Positions 35,433-44,901 of a stretch of 64,000 nucleotides of DNA are shown in pieces. The first letter of the stretch is position 1. Every line of letters begins with the position of its first letter. The stretch lies in the NCBI GenBank assembly GCA_017640505.1, contig JAEPQO010000001.1, positions 388,625-452,624 on the forward strand. The letters are read 5' to 3'. A program made the position numbers and the translations under genes. The notes below the pieces were generated by a model. It saw only the letters and a program-made list of their open reading frames with translations, made no database searches and was not told the origin of the DNA. The stretch is from Rhodospirillales bacterium (GTDB taxonomy: Bacteria; Pseudomonadota; Alphaproteobacteria; Rhodospirillales; Casp-alpha2).

Positions 35433-36454
35433 AAACGGCCGTCGTCCTCTTCAATCTGGGTGGGCCGGATAATCCGGAAGCAGTTGAACCGTTTTTGTTC
35501 AATCTGTTTCACGATCCGGCAATTATTTCGGTTCCGCAACCGTTTCGCTGGATGCTGGCAAAACTGATTTCCCGGCGCCGCGCGCCGATTGCCCGTGAAA
35601 TCTATGAGAATATCGGTGGTAAGTCGCCGCTGCTGGAATTGACCGCGGAACAGGCAAAGGCACTGGAAAAACAGTGTCCGGACCTGGGCGAGGTGAAAGT
35701 GTTCATCAGCATGCGGTATTGGCATCCGATGAGTGACGAAACGGCGAAGGAGGTTAAGCGGTTTGATCCGGATAAAGTCATTTTGCTGCCCCTCTATCCG
35801 CAGTATTCGACAACGACCAGCGTATCGTCGATCAAGGATTGGCACCGGGCGGCCGGCGCTGTCGGCCTGACCGCGCCGAGTATCGAGATCTGCTGTTTTC
35901 CGGAAGCGGATGGATGGATCGATGCGCAGGTGTCGCTGGTCCGAAACGCTCTTGGCGCGGCCGGCAAGGAGGCGAAGCCGCGGATTCTGTTTTCCGCCCA
36001 CGGCTTGCCGAAAAAGGTCATTACTGCCGGTGATCCCTATCAGTGGCAGGTCGAGCAGACAACGAATGCCGTGGTCGAACGGCTGGGTATCGATGGTTTG
36101 GATTGGGTCGTTTGCTATCAAAGCCAGGTCGGTCCGCTGGAATGGATCGGACCGTCGACCGACGACGAAATCAAGCGGGCGGGTAAAGACGGTGTGCCGG
36201 TGATCGTGGTGCCGATTGCCTTCGTTTCCGAGCATTCGGAAACGCTCGTAGAACTCGATATCGAATACCGCGAATTGGCGGAAGAACATGGTGTTCCCGG
36301 CTATGCACGGGTGCCTGCCGTTGGCACGCATCCGTCGTTCGTTTCGGCCATGTCGGCGCTTGTCCGCAAGGCGGTTCATGCCGACGGGCCGCGGATTTCA
36401 GGAGCCGATGGGCGGATTTGCCCGAATTCCTGCGTGAAATGCGCCTGGGCATGA
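35429..36454 (+). CDS. hemH: Ferrochelatase
   Basis: HemH inserts ferrous iron into protoporphyrin IX. The 341-aa protein starts MKTAVVLFNLGGPDNPEAVE and has YPQYSTTTSVSSIKDWHR, the catalytic His (about residue 191) in FSAHGLPKKVI, and SEHSETLVELDIEYRELAEE with the conserved Glu. The C-terminus carries CPNSCVKCAWA, a Cys-rich end that may bind a 2Fe-2S cluster as in some bacterial ferrochelatases. ATGA overlap with hemE. Confidence 0.97.
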   Translation: MKTAVVLFNLGGPDNPEAVEPFLFNLFHDPAIISVPQPFRWMLAKLISRRRAPIAREIYENIGGKSPLLELTAEQAKALEKQCPDLGEVKVFISMRYWHPMSDETAKEVKRFDPDKVILLPLYPQYSTTTSVSSIKDWHRAAGAVGLTAPSIEICCFPEADGWIDAQVSLVRNALGAAGKEAKPRILFSAHGLPKKVITAGDPYQWQVEQTTNAVVERLGIDGLDWVVCYQSQVGPLEWIGPSTDDEIKRAGKDGVPVIVVPIAFVSEHSETLVELDIEYRELAEEHGVPGYARVPAVGTHPSFVSAMSALVRKAVHADGPRISGADGRICPNSCVKCAWA

Positions 36455-36471
36455 TGTAAGGACGGGGTATC

Positions 36472-36903
36472 ATGGACGATACCGCTTATTTCTGGCTCAA
36501 GGCATTGCACATCGTCGCCATTATCGCGTGGATGGCGGGATTGCTCTATCTTCCCCGGCTTTTCGTCTATCACGCCCAGGCCGAAGCCGGGTCCGAACTC
36601 TCCGAGACGCTCAAAATCATGGAACGGCGCCTGCTGCGCGCAATCATGAACCCGGCCATGGTGGTATCTTTGTTCGCTGGCGGCTTGTTGCTGATGTATC
36701 AGGATTTTTCATCAGGCTGGCTGCATGTGAAACTGGTCTGCGTGGTGGGCCTTCTTGTCATGCACATGATGATGGGCAAATGGCGCAAGGACTTCGAAGC
36801 GGACCGGAATACCCGCGGCCACAAGTTTTACCGTATTGCCAATGAGTTCCCGACCGTGCTGATGATCGTGATCGTCATCATGGCCGTCGTGAAACCTTTC
36901 TGA
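36472..36903 (+). CDS. hemJ: HemJ protoporphyrinogen oxidase
   Basis: HemJ oxidises protoporphyrinogen IX and replaces HemG or HemY in many alphaproteobacteria. The 143-aa membrane protein has four hydrophobic helices: LKALHIVAIIAWMAGLLYLP with the conserved His, AMVVSLFAGGLLLMY, HVKLVCVVGLLVMHMMM, and PTVLMIVIVIMAVV. ATG 36472 has an AAGGA box, and the gene lies 17 bp after hemH. Together with hemE and hemH it covers three of the last four steps of haem synthesis. Confidence 0.95.
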   Translation: MDDTAYFWLKALHIVAIIAWMAGLLYLPRLFVYHAQAEAGSELSETLKIMERRLLRAIMNPAMVVSLFAGGLLLMYQDFSSGWLHVKLVCVVGLLVMHMMMGKWRKDFEADRNTRGHKFYRIANEFPTVLMIVIVIMAVVKPF

Positions 36904-36911
36904 AAAGCCAA

Positions 36912-36940
36912 TTGACAGGGTGCACCGACTGTCGTAATCG
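36912..36940 (+). promoter_or_regulatory. Candidate rho promoter
   Basis: TTGACA (36912-36917), an exact -35 consensus, is followed after 17 bp by TAATCG, a poor -10. If used, transcription would start near 36947 and leave a ~147-nt rho leader. Long leaders upstream of rho are used for autoregulation in several bacteria. Tentative. Confidence 0.35.
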
Positions 36941-37093
36941 TTTGCCATCTTCAACGGACAAGTTCCGACCTTAAGTGATTGCCTAAACTTCTGAGCGGCA
37001 TCGAGCGTCGCGCTACAGGATCCAAAGGACCCGAGCGGTCCGGCATTTCACGTTATTCCCTTTCTCCCCGAAACCGATAATCGAAGCAGAGAC

Positions 37094-38350
37094 ATGAATC
37101 TCAAGGACCTCAAAGAAAAATCACCAGCGGATCTTCTGGCCTATGCCGAAGAGCTGGAGATCGAGAACGCAAGTTCGCTCAGAAAACAGGACATGATGTT
37201 CGCGATCCTCAAGCATCTGGCCGAAGACGATATTGCGATCTTCGGGGATGGGGTGCTTGAAGTACTGCAGGACGGCTTCGGGTTCCTGCGCAGCCCGGAA
37301 GCGAACTACCTGCCGGGCCCGGACGACATCTATGTCAGTCCGAGCCAGATCCGCCGCTTCTCGCTGAGGACCGGCGACACGGTCGAAGGGGAAATCCGGG
37401 CGCCGAAGGAAGGTGAACGTTATTTCGCGCTCCTGAAGATCAACAAGGTGAACTTCGAAGATCCGGGTGCCGTCCGTCATCGCATCAACTTCGACAACCT
37501 GACGCCGCTTTATCCGGAAGAGCGTCTGGAAATGGAAATCGACGATCCCGAGGTGAAGGATCCGACGCACCGGGTACTCGATCTCGTCAGCCCGCTCGGC
37601 AAAGGCCAGCGCGGTCTGATCGTCGCGCCGCCGCGTACCGGTAAAACGGTGATGCTGCAGAACATGGCGAATTCCATCGCCCGCAATCATCCGGAATGCT
37701 ACCTGATCGTGCTGCTGATCGACGAGCGTCCGGAGGAAGTCACCGACATGGCGCGTACCGTACGCGGCGAGGTCATTTCTTCGACCTTCGATGAACCCGC
37801 GACGCGCCACGTGCAGGTCACCGAGATGGTACTGGAAAAAGCCAAGCGCCTGGTCGAACACAAGCGCGACGTCGTCATCCTGCTGGACTCGATCACGCGC
37901 CTCGCACGTGCCTACAACACCGTCGTGCCGTCGTCGGGCAAGGTGCTGACGGGTGGTGTCGACGCCAATGCGCTGCAGCGTCCGAAGCGTTTCTTCGGTG
38001 CCGCGCGTAACATCGAGGAAGGCGGTTCGCTGACCATCATCGCGACAGCACTCATCGATACCGGGTCGCGCATGGACGAGGTCATCTTTGAAGAGTTCAA
38101 GGGTACGGGTAACTCGGAAATTATTCTCGACCGCAAGCTTTCGGACAAGCGCACGTGGCCGACCATCGACATCACCAAGTCCGGCACCCGGAAAGAGGAA
38201 CTGCTGGTCGACAAGGGCACGCTTGCCAAGATGTGGGTTCTGCGCCGCATCCTTATGCCGATGGGTGTGGTCGACGCGATGGAGTTCCTGCTCGACAAGA
38301 TCAAGACGTCCAAGAACAACTCGGACTTCTTCGATTCCATGAATCAGTAA
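37094..38350 (+). CDS. rho: Transcription termination factor Rho
   Basis: Rho is the hexameric RNA helicase that terminates transcription. The 418-aa protein has the N-terminal helical domain ([20 protein letters not shown]), the RNA-binding cold-shock-like domain ([39 protein letters not shown]), Walker A APPRTGKT at about 178-185, [13 protein letters not shown], and the Q/R loops [20 protein letters not shown]. It is a standard Rho without large inserts. A GC-rich inverted repeat (38355-38368) just after the stop could be part of a terminator. Confidence 0.98.
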   Translation: MNLKDLKEKSPADLLAYAEELEIENASSLRKQDMMFAILKHLAEDDIAIFGDGVLEVLQDGFGFLRSPEANYLPGPDDIYVSPSQIRRFSLRTGDTVEGEIRAPKEGERYFALLKINKVNFEDPGAVRHRINFDNLTPLYPEERLEMEIDDPEVKDPTHRVLDLVSPLGKGQRGLIVAPPRTGKTVMLQNMANSIARNHPECYLIVLLIDERPEEVTDMARTVRGEVISSTFDEPATRHVQVTEMVLEKAKRLVEHKRDVVILLDSITRLARAYNTVVPSSGKVLTGGVDANALQRPKRFFGAARNIEEGGSLTIIATALIDTGSRMDEVIFEEFKGTGNSEIILDRKLSDKRTWPTIDITKSGTRKEELLVDKGTLAKMWVLRRILMPMGVVDAMEFLLDKIKTSKNNSDFFDSMNQ

Positions 38351-38371
38351 ACGTGCCGCCGGGGCGGCGGG

Positions 38372-38899
38372 TCAGGATGTGGCCTGCCGCCGCGAGCCTT
38401 CCCGGTAGTCGACGCGGAACTTGTCGATCATTCTGAGCGCGTTCTCGGAGAAATCCGTGATGACCACGATGTTGTCGACAAACATGCCGTCGTTTGAAAG
38501 CGGCAGGCGGATCATCGAATGGGTCAGCTTGTATTTGTCGAACGTCTCGAAGATATAGTGCCCGAACGAGGGCCGCCTCGACTGAACGACCTTCGTATGA
38601 TCGGTGAGCAGCTGTTGGCCGAGTTCGACCGGTGTCAGGTCGTATGGGCACTTACCCGTCATATCCACGCCGTGGATGTAGGACAGTTCCCGACCCCAGT
38701 AACGATAGACGCTGTCCGTCATCGGATCCGCAACATCGATGACCAGCATGGACGGCAACAATCCGGGCGGTAGCTCGAGCATATCGAAGTCGCGCCATGC
38801 CGGACCGATGTCGGCAGTTCCCTTCAGATCGAGCCAGTATCGATAAACGTCGGCCAGGCCGCCTTCCAGGTCATCCGGCTCAATTTCGGCAATCAGCAT
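38372..38899 (-). CDS. PAS-domain protein of unknown role
   Basis: This 175-aa soluble protein resembles the single-PAS (PAS_5-type) proteins common in Rhodospirillales: DVYRYWLDLKGTADIGPAWR, LLPSMLVIDVADPMTDSVYR, YWGRELSYIHGVDMTGKCPY and MIRLPLSNDGMFVDNIVVIT. No output domain is attached, so it may sense a ligand and act through a partner. ATG 38899 is used; a GTG at 38941 would add 14 residues. It faces rho with 21 bp between the stops. Confidence 0.75.
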   Translation of the reverse strand: MLIAEIEPDDLEGGLADVYRYWLDLKGTADIGPAWRDFDMLELPPGLLPSMLVIDVADPMTDSVYRYWGRELSYIHGVDMTGKCPYDLTPVELGQQLLTDHTKVVQSRRPSFGHYIFETFDKYKLTHSMIRLPLSNDGMFVDNIVVITDFSENALRMIDKFRVDYREGSRRQATS

Positions 38900-39075
38900 G
38901 TCGATAAACCCTGGGTTGAAGGCAATGGGCCATCTTACCACTAAACTTAAGCGTGCGTCGCTGGGAACACTAGCAGTGAAAGTTCTCTGCAGATCAGACG
39001 TTGCGGCGGTGGGCCTGAATTGAAAACGCCGGGACGAAACCGCCCCGGCGTCTTCGATGATGGCTCGTGTGCCGT

Positions 39076-40047
39076 TCAGACGGTCAGCACGGTCGAACCC
39101 GTGGTCTTGCGGGCTTCCAGGTCGGCGTGCGCCTGGGCCACGTCTTTCAGGGCATACGTCTGGTTGACGGAAATTTTGACATCGCCCGAGGTGACGGCAT
39201 CGAACAGATGCTTGGTGCCGTCGAGAACCAGTTCCCGCGTCGCCGTGTGCGTGCCGAGCGTCGGCCGTGTCACGTAGAGCGAACCCTTCGGGGCGAGGAT
39301 GCCGGGGTCGAACGGTTCGACCTTGCCCGACGCGTTACCGAACGTGGCCAGAACACCGAACGGCCGGAGGCTGTCGAGCGAGTCCATGAACGTTGCCTTG
39401 CCGATGCTGTCGTAGGCAACGGCAACGCCCTCGCCGCCGGTGATTTGTTTCACGCGCTCGGGGATGTTTTCGTCGCGGTAAAGGATGGGATGATCGCAGC
39501 CGTTGGCGACGGCGAGATCCGCCTTTTCCTGCGAGCCGACACAGCCGATGACGGTGGCGCCGAGCTTCTTCGCCCACTGGCACATGATCAGGCCGACACC
39601 GCCGGCGGCGGCGTAAACGAGGATATTGTCGCCCGGCTGTACTTTGTAGGTGCGGAACAGCAGATACTGCGCGGTAAGCCCCTTGAGCATCATGGCCGCC
39701 GCCGTCTGATCATCGATCGCATCCGGCAGTTTCACGACCTTGAGGGTCGGCATGCAGCGCATTTCAGCGTAGGCGCCCGGGACCATCGGATAGGCAACGC
39801 GGTCACCGACTTTAAATTCATCGACACCGTCGCCGACAGCATCGATGACACCTGCGGCTTCCATGCCGATCGTGGCCGGAAACTCGACCGGGTACAGTCC
39901 GGTGCGAAAATAGACATCGATGTAATTGAGACCGACCGCGTTCTGCTTGATGCGCACCTCGCCGGGCCCGGGATCGCCGACGTCGACGTCTTCCCACTTC
40001 ATCACTTCGGGTCCGCCGGCTTCGTAGACGCGGATTGCTTTGGTCAT
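39076..40047 (-). CDS. NADPH:quinone oxidoreductase, zinc-independent MDR family
   Basis: This 323-aa medium-chain reductase resembles QorA. It starts MTKAIRVYEAGGPEVMKWED and has NAVGLNYIDVYFRTGLYP, GMEAAGVIDAVGDGV and the nucleotide loop AAAGGVGLIMCQWAKKLGA. The zinc-binding Cys and His residues of alcohol dehydrogenases are absent, which fits a quinone reductase. ATG 40047 has a GGAGGA ribosome site. It stands alone in the accessory block between rho and mnmE. Confidence 0.9.
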   Translation of the reverse strand: MTKAIRVYEAGGPEVMKWEDVDVGDPGPGEVRIKQNAVGLNYIDVYFRTGLYPVEFPATIGMEAAGVIDAVGDGVDEFKVGDRVAYPMVPGAYAEMRCMPTLKVVKLPDAIDDQTAAAMMLKGLTAQYLLFRTYKVQPGDNILVYAAAGGVGLIMCQWAKKLGATVIGCVGSQEKADLAVANGCDHPILYRDENIPERVKQITGGEGVAVAYDSIGKATFMDSLDSLRPFGVLATFGNASGKVEPFDPGILAPKGSLYVTRPTLGTHTATRELVLDGTKHLFDAVTSGDVKISVNQTYALKDVAQAHADLEARKTTGSTVLTV

Positions 40048-40112
40048 GGAATTCCTCCCCGTATCAATGGCTTTCAGGAAATATGGGGGGTGCCGGGCCC
40101 GGCGACAAGGAA

Positions 40113-40577
40113 TCAGATCAGGCCGAGACGAACGCCCTCGAGGGCCAGCAGCTGGCGTTTTGTATCGGCGCCGCCTTCGAACGAGTATCCGCCGATGGCA
40201 TCGCCGGCGCCCAAGACCCGGTGACACGGGATGACGATGGGAATCGGGTTTGCACCGCATGCGCCGCCGACAGCCCGGGCGACGCTGCCGATGGACTCGG
40301 CCAGCTCCCCGTAAGTCCGGGTTTCGCCATAAGGGATTTTCCGCATCGCGTCCCACACGCGCTTCTGGTGTACCGTGCCGTCCGGGGCAAGCGGAAGGTC
40401 GAAGTCTTGGCGCTTGCCGTCGAAGTAGTCGTCGAGTTGCTGGCGTGCCTCCAGCAGGACCGGATCGTCGTTCCCGGCCCCGGGGACGGCCCCGGCCTCG
40501 ATCACGACGAGCGCGCCGTGCTCGGCGAAGATCGTCAGCGGGCCGATCGGCGAGTTGAGCGAGAGGTACTGGATCAT
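40113..40577 (-). CDS. ogt: Methylated-DNA--protein-cysteine methyltransferase
   Basis: Ogt/AGT removes alkyl groups from O6-alkylguanine by suicide transfer to a Cys. The 154-aa protein has the active site IPCHRVLG with Cys118, the helix-turn-helix arginine finger region ([18 protein letters not shown]) and [11 protein letters not shown]. It has no Ada N-terminal domain. ATG 40577 overlaps the stop of the upstream YyaL-like gene by 4 bp, so both are translated from one message. Confidence 0.95.
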   Translation of the reverse strand: MIQYLSLNSPIGPLTIFAEHGALVVIEAGAVPGAGNDDPVLLEARQQLDDYFDGKRQDFDLPLAPDGTVHQKRVWDAMRKIPYGETRTYGELAESIGSVARAVGGACGANPIPIVIPCHRVLGAGDAIGGYSFEGGADTKRQLLALEGVRLGLI

Positions 40578-42610
40578 TGTTCGTTGCCGAGGGCGTCGGC
40601 GAGCGCCGCCGGATCTGTCACGGGAAGAGAACAGGTCGGACCGACGCAGACATAGGCGGCGGGTTTGCCGTCGACCATACCCTTGCCGGCGGCGGCGTGA
40701 TCGGCGGGCAGCACCTGATCCGGCGCCACCGAGGTGACGACGCTCAGGCGGTTTGGCGAAGTGAGGGCGACGCGGGCAAGGGCTTTTGTTGCCGCGTCTT
40801 CGGGGTCCCCAGCAATGACGATTTGTGTGCCGTGGAGCAGCATCTCCCATGCGATCAGCAATGTCGGGTGGTGCAGGTTATGCGCCGCCTCTTCGGTCAT
40901 GAACGTCCCGATCAGATGCTCGGCACGTTCACGGTATTCGGGTTTCCCGGTCATCAGGGCGAGGCGAACCAGAACTTCGGCCATTGTCCCGTTCCCCGCG
41001 GGTTGTGCGTTGTCGAAGATCGGCTTCGGCCGCGCCACCAGGCCGGGGGTGTCGCCGGCGGCCATGAAGTAACCACCGCCGTCCGGATCGTAATAATGGG
41101 TGTCCGCGATCGCCGCCCAGTCTTCCGCGGCGGCGATGTAGCCGCTGTCGCCGGTCGCTTCGGCGAGGAACAGGGCGGCCCGGGCCATATTGGCGTAGTC
41201 GTCGATCACGGCCGGATGCTGAAGTTGACCGGCACAGAAAGAATGCCGCAGCCTGCCGTCTTCGCCGGTCATGTGGGTGCGGACCCAGTCGAAGACACCG
41301 CGGGCGATTTCGATCCACGCCGGTTTGTTGAAAACGACTCCGGCGCGGACAAGACCGGCAACGGCCAGTCCGTTCCAGTCGGCGAGGATCTTGTCGTCAC
41401 GCCCGGGACGAATACGACCGTCACGCCGCGCCATCAGTTTGGCGCGAAGCGGTGCCATCGCCGCTTCCTGGTCGTCGTCCCATGCCATCGCGCGAAGGCG
41501 GTTGAGAATCGTCTTGCCTTCCCAGTTGCCGCCGGGCGTCACGTCGTAGACGGCGGCGAAGGCATCGGCGTCGTCACTCAGAACATCTGTGACCTCGTCT
41601 GCCGACCAGACGTAGAACTTGCCCTCTTCCCCTTCGCTGTCGGCATCGAGTGCGCCGGCGAAGGCAAAGCCATCGGCATCGTCTTTGCCGTTCTTCATTT
41701 CCCGCAATAGCCAATCGACGGTTTCCGACGCGCGTTTTGCGTAGAGCGGGCTTTTGGTCTTGAGCCAGACGTCGCTCATCAGTTCCAGCAGAAGGGCGTT
41801 GTCGTAGAGCATCTTCTCGAAGTGGGGCGCCAGCCAGCGGTCATCGGTCGAGTACCGAGCAAAGCCGCCGCCGAGGTGGTCATAGATGCCGCCCTGGCAC
41901 ATGTTGTCGAGGCTGAGTGTGACCGCGTCGGCGAAGATCGCGCTCGTCGAACGCAAGTGCGCCATCCACAGAAACCGGAAAAACATCGGCTGCGGAAACT
42001 TCGGCGCACCCTGGGTGCCGCCGGTGTAGGGATCGACCATGCGGACGGCCGCCGCCGCGATCTGGTCGAGGGTTTCAAGAGACATGCCGCCGCCACCGCG
42101 CGGCGCCAGCGCGTTGGTCATGGCGTCGCGAATGGCGCCGACATTGCCCTGTACCTGGTCGGGGGCGTTCGCATATGTGTGTGCAATGGACTTCAGCACC
42201 TGGTCGAAGCCCGGACGGCCGTATCGGGGCGTCGGCGGGAAGTACGTGCCGCCCCAGAACGGATCGCCGTCGGGGGTTAGGAACATCGTCAGTGGCCAGC
42301 CGCCGTGCTCGCCCAGGAGCTGCAGCGCGGTCTGATAGATGTTGTCGATATCGGGGCGCTCCTCGCGGTCGACCTTCACATTGATGAAGCGCGCGTTCAT
42401 CTCGTCGGCGATGGCCGGGTCTTCAAAGCTTTCGTGCGCCATCACATGGCACCAGTGACAGGCAGCGTAACCGACGCTGAGGAGGATCGGTTTGTTCTCC
42501 GATCGGGCGGCCGCAAGCGCGTCCTCGCCCCACGGATACCAGTGTACCGGGTTGTCCTTGTGTTGAAGGAGGTAGGGTGAGGTTTCCTGTCCCAGTCGGT
42601 TTTGCGACAT
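40574..42610 (-). CDS. YyaL/spermatogenesis-associated-protein-20-like thioredoxin-domain protein
   Basis: This 678-aa protein of the DUF255 family has an N-terminal thioredoxin-like domain with the motif CHWC (Cys51, Cys54) inside [20 protein letters not shown]. It continues with [20 protein letters not shown] and [10 protein letters not shown]-type sequence (here [20 protein letters not shown]). The large C-terminal part resembles an (alpha/alpha)6 barrel of sugar-epimerase type (GLLEY-like repeats, [33 protein letters not shown]). Its biochemical function is unknown. It is coupled to ogt by a 4-bp overlap. Confidence 0.92.
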   Translation of the reverse strand: MSQNRLGQETSPYLLQHKDNPVHWYPWGEDALAAARSENKPILLSVGYAACHWCHVMAHESFEDPAIADEMNARFINVKVDREERPDIDNIYQTALQLLGEHGGWPLTMFLTPDGDPFWGGTYFPPTPRYGRPGFDQVLKSIAHTYANAPDQVQGNVGAIRDAMTNALAPRGGGGMSLETLDQIAAAAVRMVDPYTGGTQGAPKFPQPMFFRFLWMAHLRSTSAIFADAVTLSLDNMCQGGIYDHLGGGFARYSTDDRWLAPHFEKMLYDNALLLELMSDVWLKTKSPLYAKRASETVDWLLREMKNGKDDADGFAFAGALDADSEGEEGKFYVWSADEVTDVLSDDADAFAAVYDVTPGGNWEGKTILNRLRAMAWDDDQEAAMAPLRAKLMARRDGRIRPGRDDKILADWNGLAVAGLVRAGVVFNKPAWIEIARGVFDWVRTHMTGEDGRLRHSFCAGQLQHPAVIDDYANMARAALFLAEATGDSGYIAAAEDWAAIADTHYYDPDGGGYFMAAGDTPGLVARPKPIFDNAQPAGNGTMAEVLVRLALMTGKPEYRERAEHLIGTFMTEEAAHNLHHPTLLIAWEMLLHGTQIVIAGDPEDAATKALARVALTSPNRLSVVTSVAPDQVLPADHAAAGKGMVDGKPAAYVCVGPTCSLPVTDPAALADALGNEQ

Positions 42611-42721
42611 GAGGCTCCTTTCCGGCCGCTGCGAGAGGGCCGTTGCAGGCTGCCCTCTCCCCGCTTACCTTTGTCTTCGCTGGCGCCCGCAAGGCGCACG
42701 GAGACCATGAGAGGGGCAGCC

Positions 42722-42973
42722 ATGAAGGTCAAGATCGATATCGACTGTACGCCCGAAGAAGCGCGTACTTTCCTCGGGCTTCCGGACGTGAAGCCGTTGC
42801 AGGAAGCGATGATGAAGGAAGTCGAGGAACGGATGCGCGCCAATCTGCAGGCGATGGATCCTGAAACCATGTTCAAGACCTGGTTACCGGCGGGCATTCA
42901 GGGCTGGGAACAAATGCAGCGGATGTTTTGGTCGCAGATGGGCAAATCCGCGGACGATAAAAAGGAAGATTGA
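42722..42973 (+). CDS. DUF6489-like small conserved protein
   Basis: This 83-aa acidic helical protein starts MKVKIDIDCTPEEARTFLGL. It contains DVKPLQEAMMKEVEERM, MDPETMFKTWLPAGIQGWEQ and ends KKED. It matches my memory of alphaproteobacterial DUF6489 proteins. The sequence MDPETMFKTWLPAGIQGWEQMQ also recalls the helical part of phasin-like or polyhydroxyalkanoate-associated proteins, but that is weak. ATG 42722 has a GAGGGG ribosome site; ATG 42707 is an alternative. The 2Fe-2S gene follows after 4 bp. Confidence 0.7.
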   Translation: MKVKIDIDCTPEEARTFLGLPDVKPLQEAMMKEVEERMRANLQAMDPETMFKTWLPAGIQGWEQMQRMFWSQMGKSADDKKED

Positions 42974-42977
42974 AGAA

Positions 42978-43316
42978 ATGAGCGACGCCGACGGCATGCC
43001 GCAGTTTTACGATAATCATGTTTTCGTTTGCATGAATGAACGGCCCGAAGGGCACGAACGCGGATCGTGCGCCCGCAAGGGATCGGTTCAGCTCAGGAAT
43101 TACATGAAGGCGCGGGTCAAGGAACTCGGGATCGAGAAGACCCGGATCAATCAGGCGGGATGTCTGGACCGATGCGAGCTCGGCCCGACCATCGTCGTTT
43201 ACCCCGAGGGGATCTGGTACAAGGCGGAAACGGCCGAGGATATTGACGAGATCATTTCCGAGCATCTGCAGAACGGCCGCCCGGTGGCGCGGTTGATGCT
43301 CGATCCCGACGATTAG
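42978..43316 (+). CDS. Thioredoxin-like [2Fe-2S] ferredoxin
   Basis: This 112-aa protein has the four-cysteine pattern of thioredoxin-fold 2Fe-2S ferredoxins: C18 and C30 in CMNERPEGHERGSC, then C62 and C66 in QAGCLDRCELGPTIVVYPEG. The redox partner is unknown. It starts 4 bp after the DUF6489-like gene, so the two are probably co-transcribed, and precedes mnmE by 61 bp. Confidence 0.9.
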   Translation: MSDADGMPQFYDNHVFVCMNERPEGHERGSCARKGSVQLRNYMKARVKELGIEKTRINQAGCLDRCELGPTIVVYPEGIWYKAETAEDIDEIISEHLQNGRPVARLMLDPDD

Positions 43317-43377
43317 GTCACTCATTATATATGTAGTATGAGGCCCGACATATTGGGTCTGGGCGCGGGTGACGTCT

Positions 43378-44736
43378 ATGGCTGCTGAACCCCAAACGAT
43401 ATTTGCACTGGCTTCGGCACCTGGGCGGGCCGGGATTGCGGTTGTCCGGGTCTCGGGACCGCGGGCGGGGCATGCGGTTCTCGCCCTGGCCCCAGATCTG
43501 GGGTCCCTGCCCCTGCCCCGACTGGCCACACGGGCCGTTCTTTACGCACCCGAATCGATTTCAGCGAGCGGTGACCGGGACAAGATCGATGAGGCCCTCG
43601 TCCTCTGGTTTCCGGGACCGGCGAGCTTTACCGGCGAGGACGTGGCCGAGTTTCATATCCACGGCGGCCACGCGGTGCTGGATTCTCTTATAACGAGTCT
43701 TTCCGGCCTCGAGGGATTGACTCCGGCCGGGCCCGGGGAGTTTTCCCGGCGCGCGTTCGAGAACGGCAAGATGGACCTGACCGCGGTTGAGGCCATCGCC
43801 GATCTGGTGGATGCCGAAACATCGGCACAGCGGCGCCAGGCGCTGGCACAGATGGGCGGTGCGCTGGCGGCGCGCTACGATGGCTGGCGCGAACGCTTGG
43901 TGAAGTCGATGGCCTTTGCAGAGGCGAGCATCGACTTCGCCGAAGAGGACATCCCCGACGATCTTGCCCGCCAAAGCATCGAGGCGCTTAAGGCCCTGGC
44001 GGACGAGATCGACCTTCATTTAGCCGATGACGGGATCGGGGAGCGGATCCGGGACGGCTTTCGGATTGCGCTGACCGGCGCACCCAACGTCGGCAAGTCG
44101 TCGCTTCTGAACGCGCTGGCGAAACGGGATGTGGCCATCGTTTCCGATATTGCCGGCACGACCCGGGATGTGATTGAGGTGCCGCTGGACCTGGGCGGTT
44201 ATGCGGCGACGCTGGTCGATACGGCCGGGCTTCGGGACAGCGACGACGCCATTGAACAGGAAGGCGTACGCCGGGCCCGGGATCAGGCGGCGGCGGCGGA
44301 TCTTCGTCTGCACCTTTTCGAACCCGGGGGGGCGCCGCCCGACGTTGATGCGGATGAAGGGACCCTGCTCGTTCAGAACAAGTCGGATCTGGTGACGGAA
44401 GACGCCGAGGCACCGAAGGGTGTAATACGGATCTCAGCCAGGACGGGTAATGGGCTCAGCATATTGATCGGCGAGATGACGGCGCGGATCAGAGAGCAGG
44501 TATCCCATCGTGCGGCGGCGTCGGCGCCGCTCACCCGGGCGCGTCATCGAACCGCCCTCGAGGAATGCCGGGCGGCGCTCCGCCGTGCCATCGCCAGCGC
44601 GGGGGCCGGCGCGGACGAGGAAATGATGGCGGAGGACATGCGCGTCGCGGCACAGGCGCTCGGCCGGATTACCGGGCGGGTCGACGTGGAGGAGCTCCTC
44701 GACCGGATCTTCCGGGATTTCTGCATCGGGAAATGA
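43378..44736 (+). CDS. mnmE: tRNA uridine-5-carboxymethylaminomethyl GTPase MnmE
   Basis: MnmE works with MnmG to install cmnm5 at the wobble U34 of certain tRNAs. The 452-aa protein has the N-terminal formyl-THF-binding domain (IFALASAPGRAGIAVVRVSG, ELHIHGG-type FHIHGGHAVLDSLI), the G domain with GAPNVGKSSLLNALAKRD, and the essential C-terminal CIGK. ATG 43378 is favoured over GTG 43369. parS sites follow the stop, then mnmG. Confidence 0.97.
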   Translation: MAAEPQTIFALASAPGRAGIAVVRVSGPRAGHAVLALAPDLGSLPLPRLATRAVLYAPESISASGDRDKIDEALVLWFPGPASFTGEDVAEFHIHGGHAVLDSLITSLSGLEGLTPAGPGEFSRRAFENGKMDLTAVEAIADLVDAETSAQRRQALAQMGGALAARYDGWRERLVKSMAFAEASIDFAEEDIPDDLARQSIEALKALADEIDLHLADDGIGERIRDGFRIALTGAPNVGKSSLLNALAKRDVAIVSDIAGTTRDVIEVPLDLGGYAATLVDTAGLRDSDDAIEQEGVRRARDQAAAADLRLHLFEPGGAPPDVDADEGTLLVQNKSDLVTEDAEAPKGVIRISARTGNGLSILIGEMTARIREQVSHRAAASAPLTRARHRTALEECRAALRRAIASAGAGADEEMMAEDMRVAAQALGRITGRVDVEELLDRIFRDFCIGK

Positions 44737-44755
44737 GTCGCCCGATCCGACGAGT

Positions 44756-44771
44756 TGTTTCACGTGAAACA
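44756..44771. other. parS centromere-like site 1
   Basis: TGTTTCACGTGAAACA is a perfect 16-bp palindrome identical to the widely conserved ParB-binding parS consensus. It lies 19 bp after mnmE. Two further identical copies are found 80 bp and ~2 kb downstream, and parA-parB follows, so ParB loading here is very likely. Confidence 0.95.
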
Positions 44772-44835
44772 CCCGGATGTGACTCGTCGTTAAACCGGAA
44801 TCAATATTTTGGTGGTTAACCGATTCTAACCACAA

Positions 44836-44851
44836 TGTTTCACGTGAAACA
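44836..44851. other. parS centromere-like site 2
   Basis: A second exact TGTTTCACGTGAAACA lies 80 bp (start to start) from site 1, within the mnmE-mnmG gap and 50 bp before the mnmG start. The mnmG promoter must overlap or neighbour these ParB sites. Confidence 0.95.
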
Positions 44852-44901
44852 TGCGGCGAGTTTAATTGACTCGGATACGGTGTGTCCCTATGTTCCGCGC
44901 C

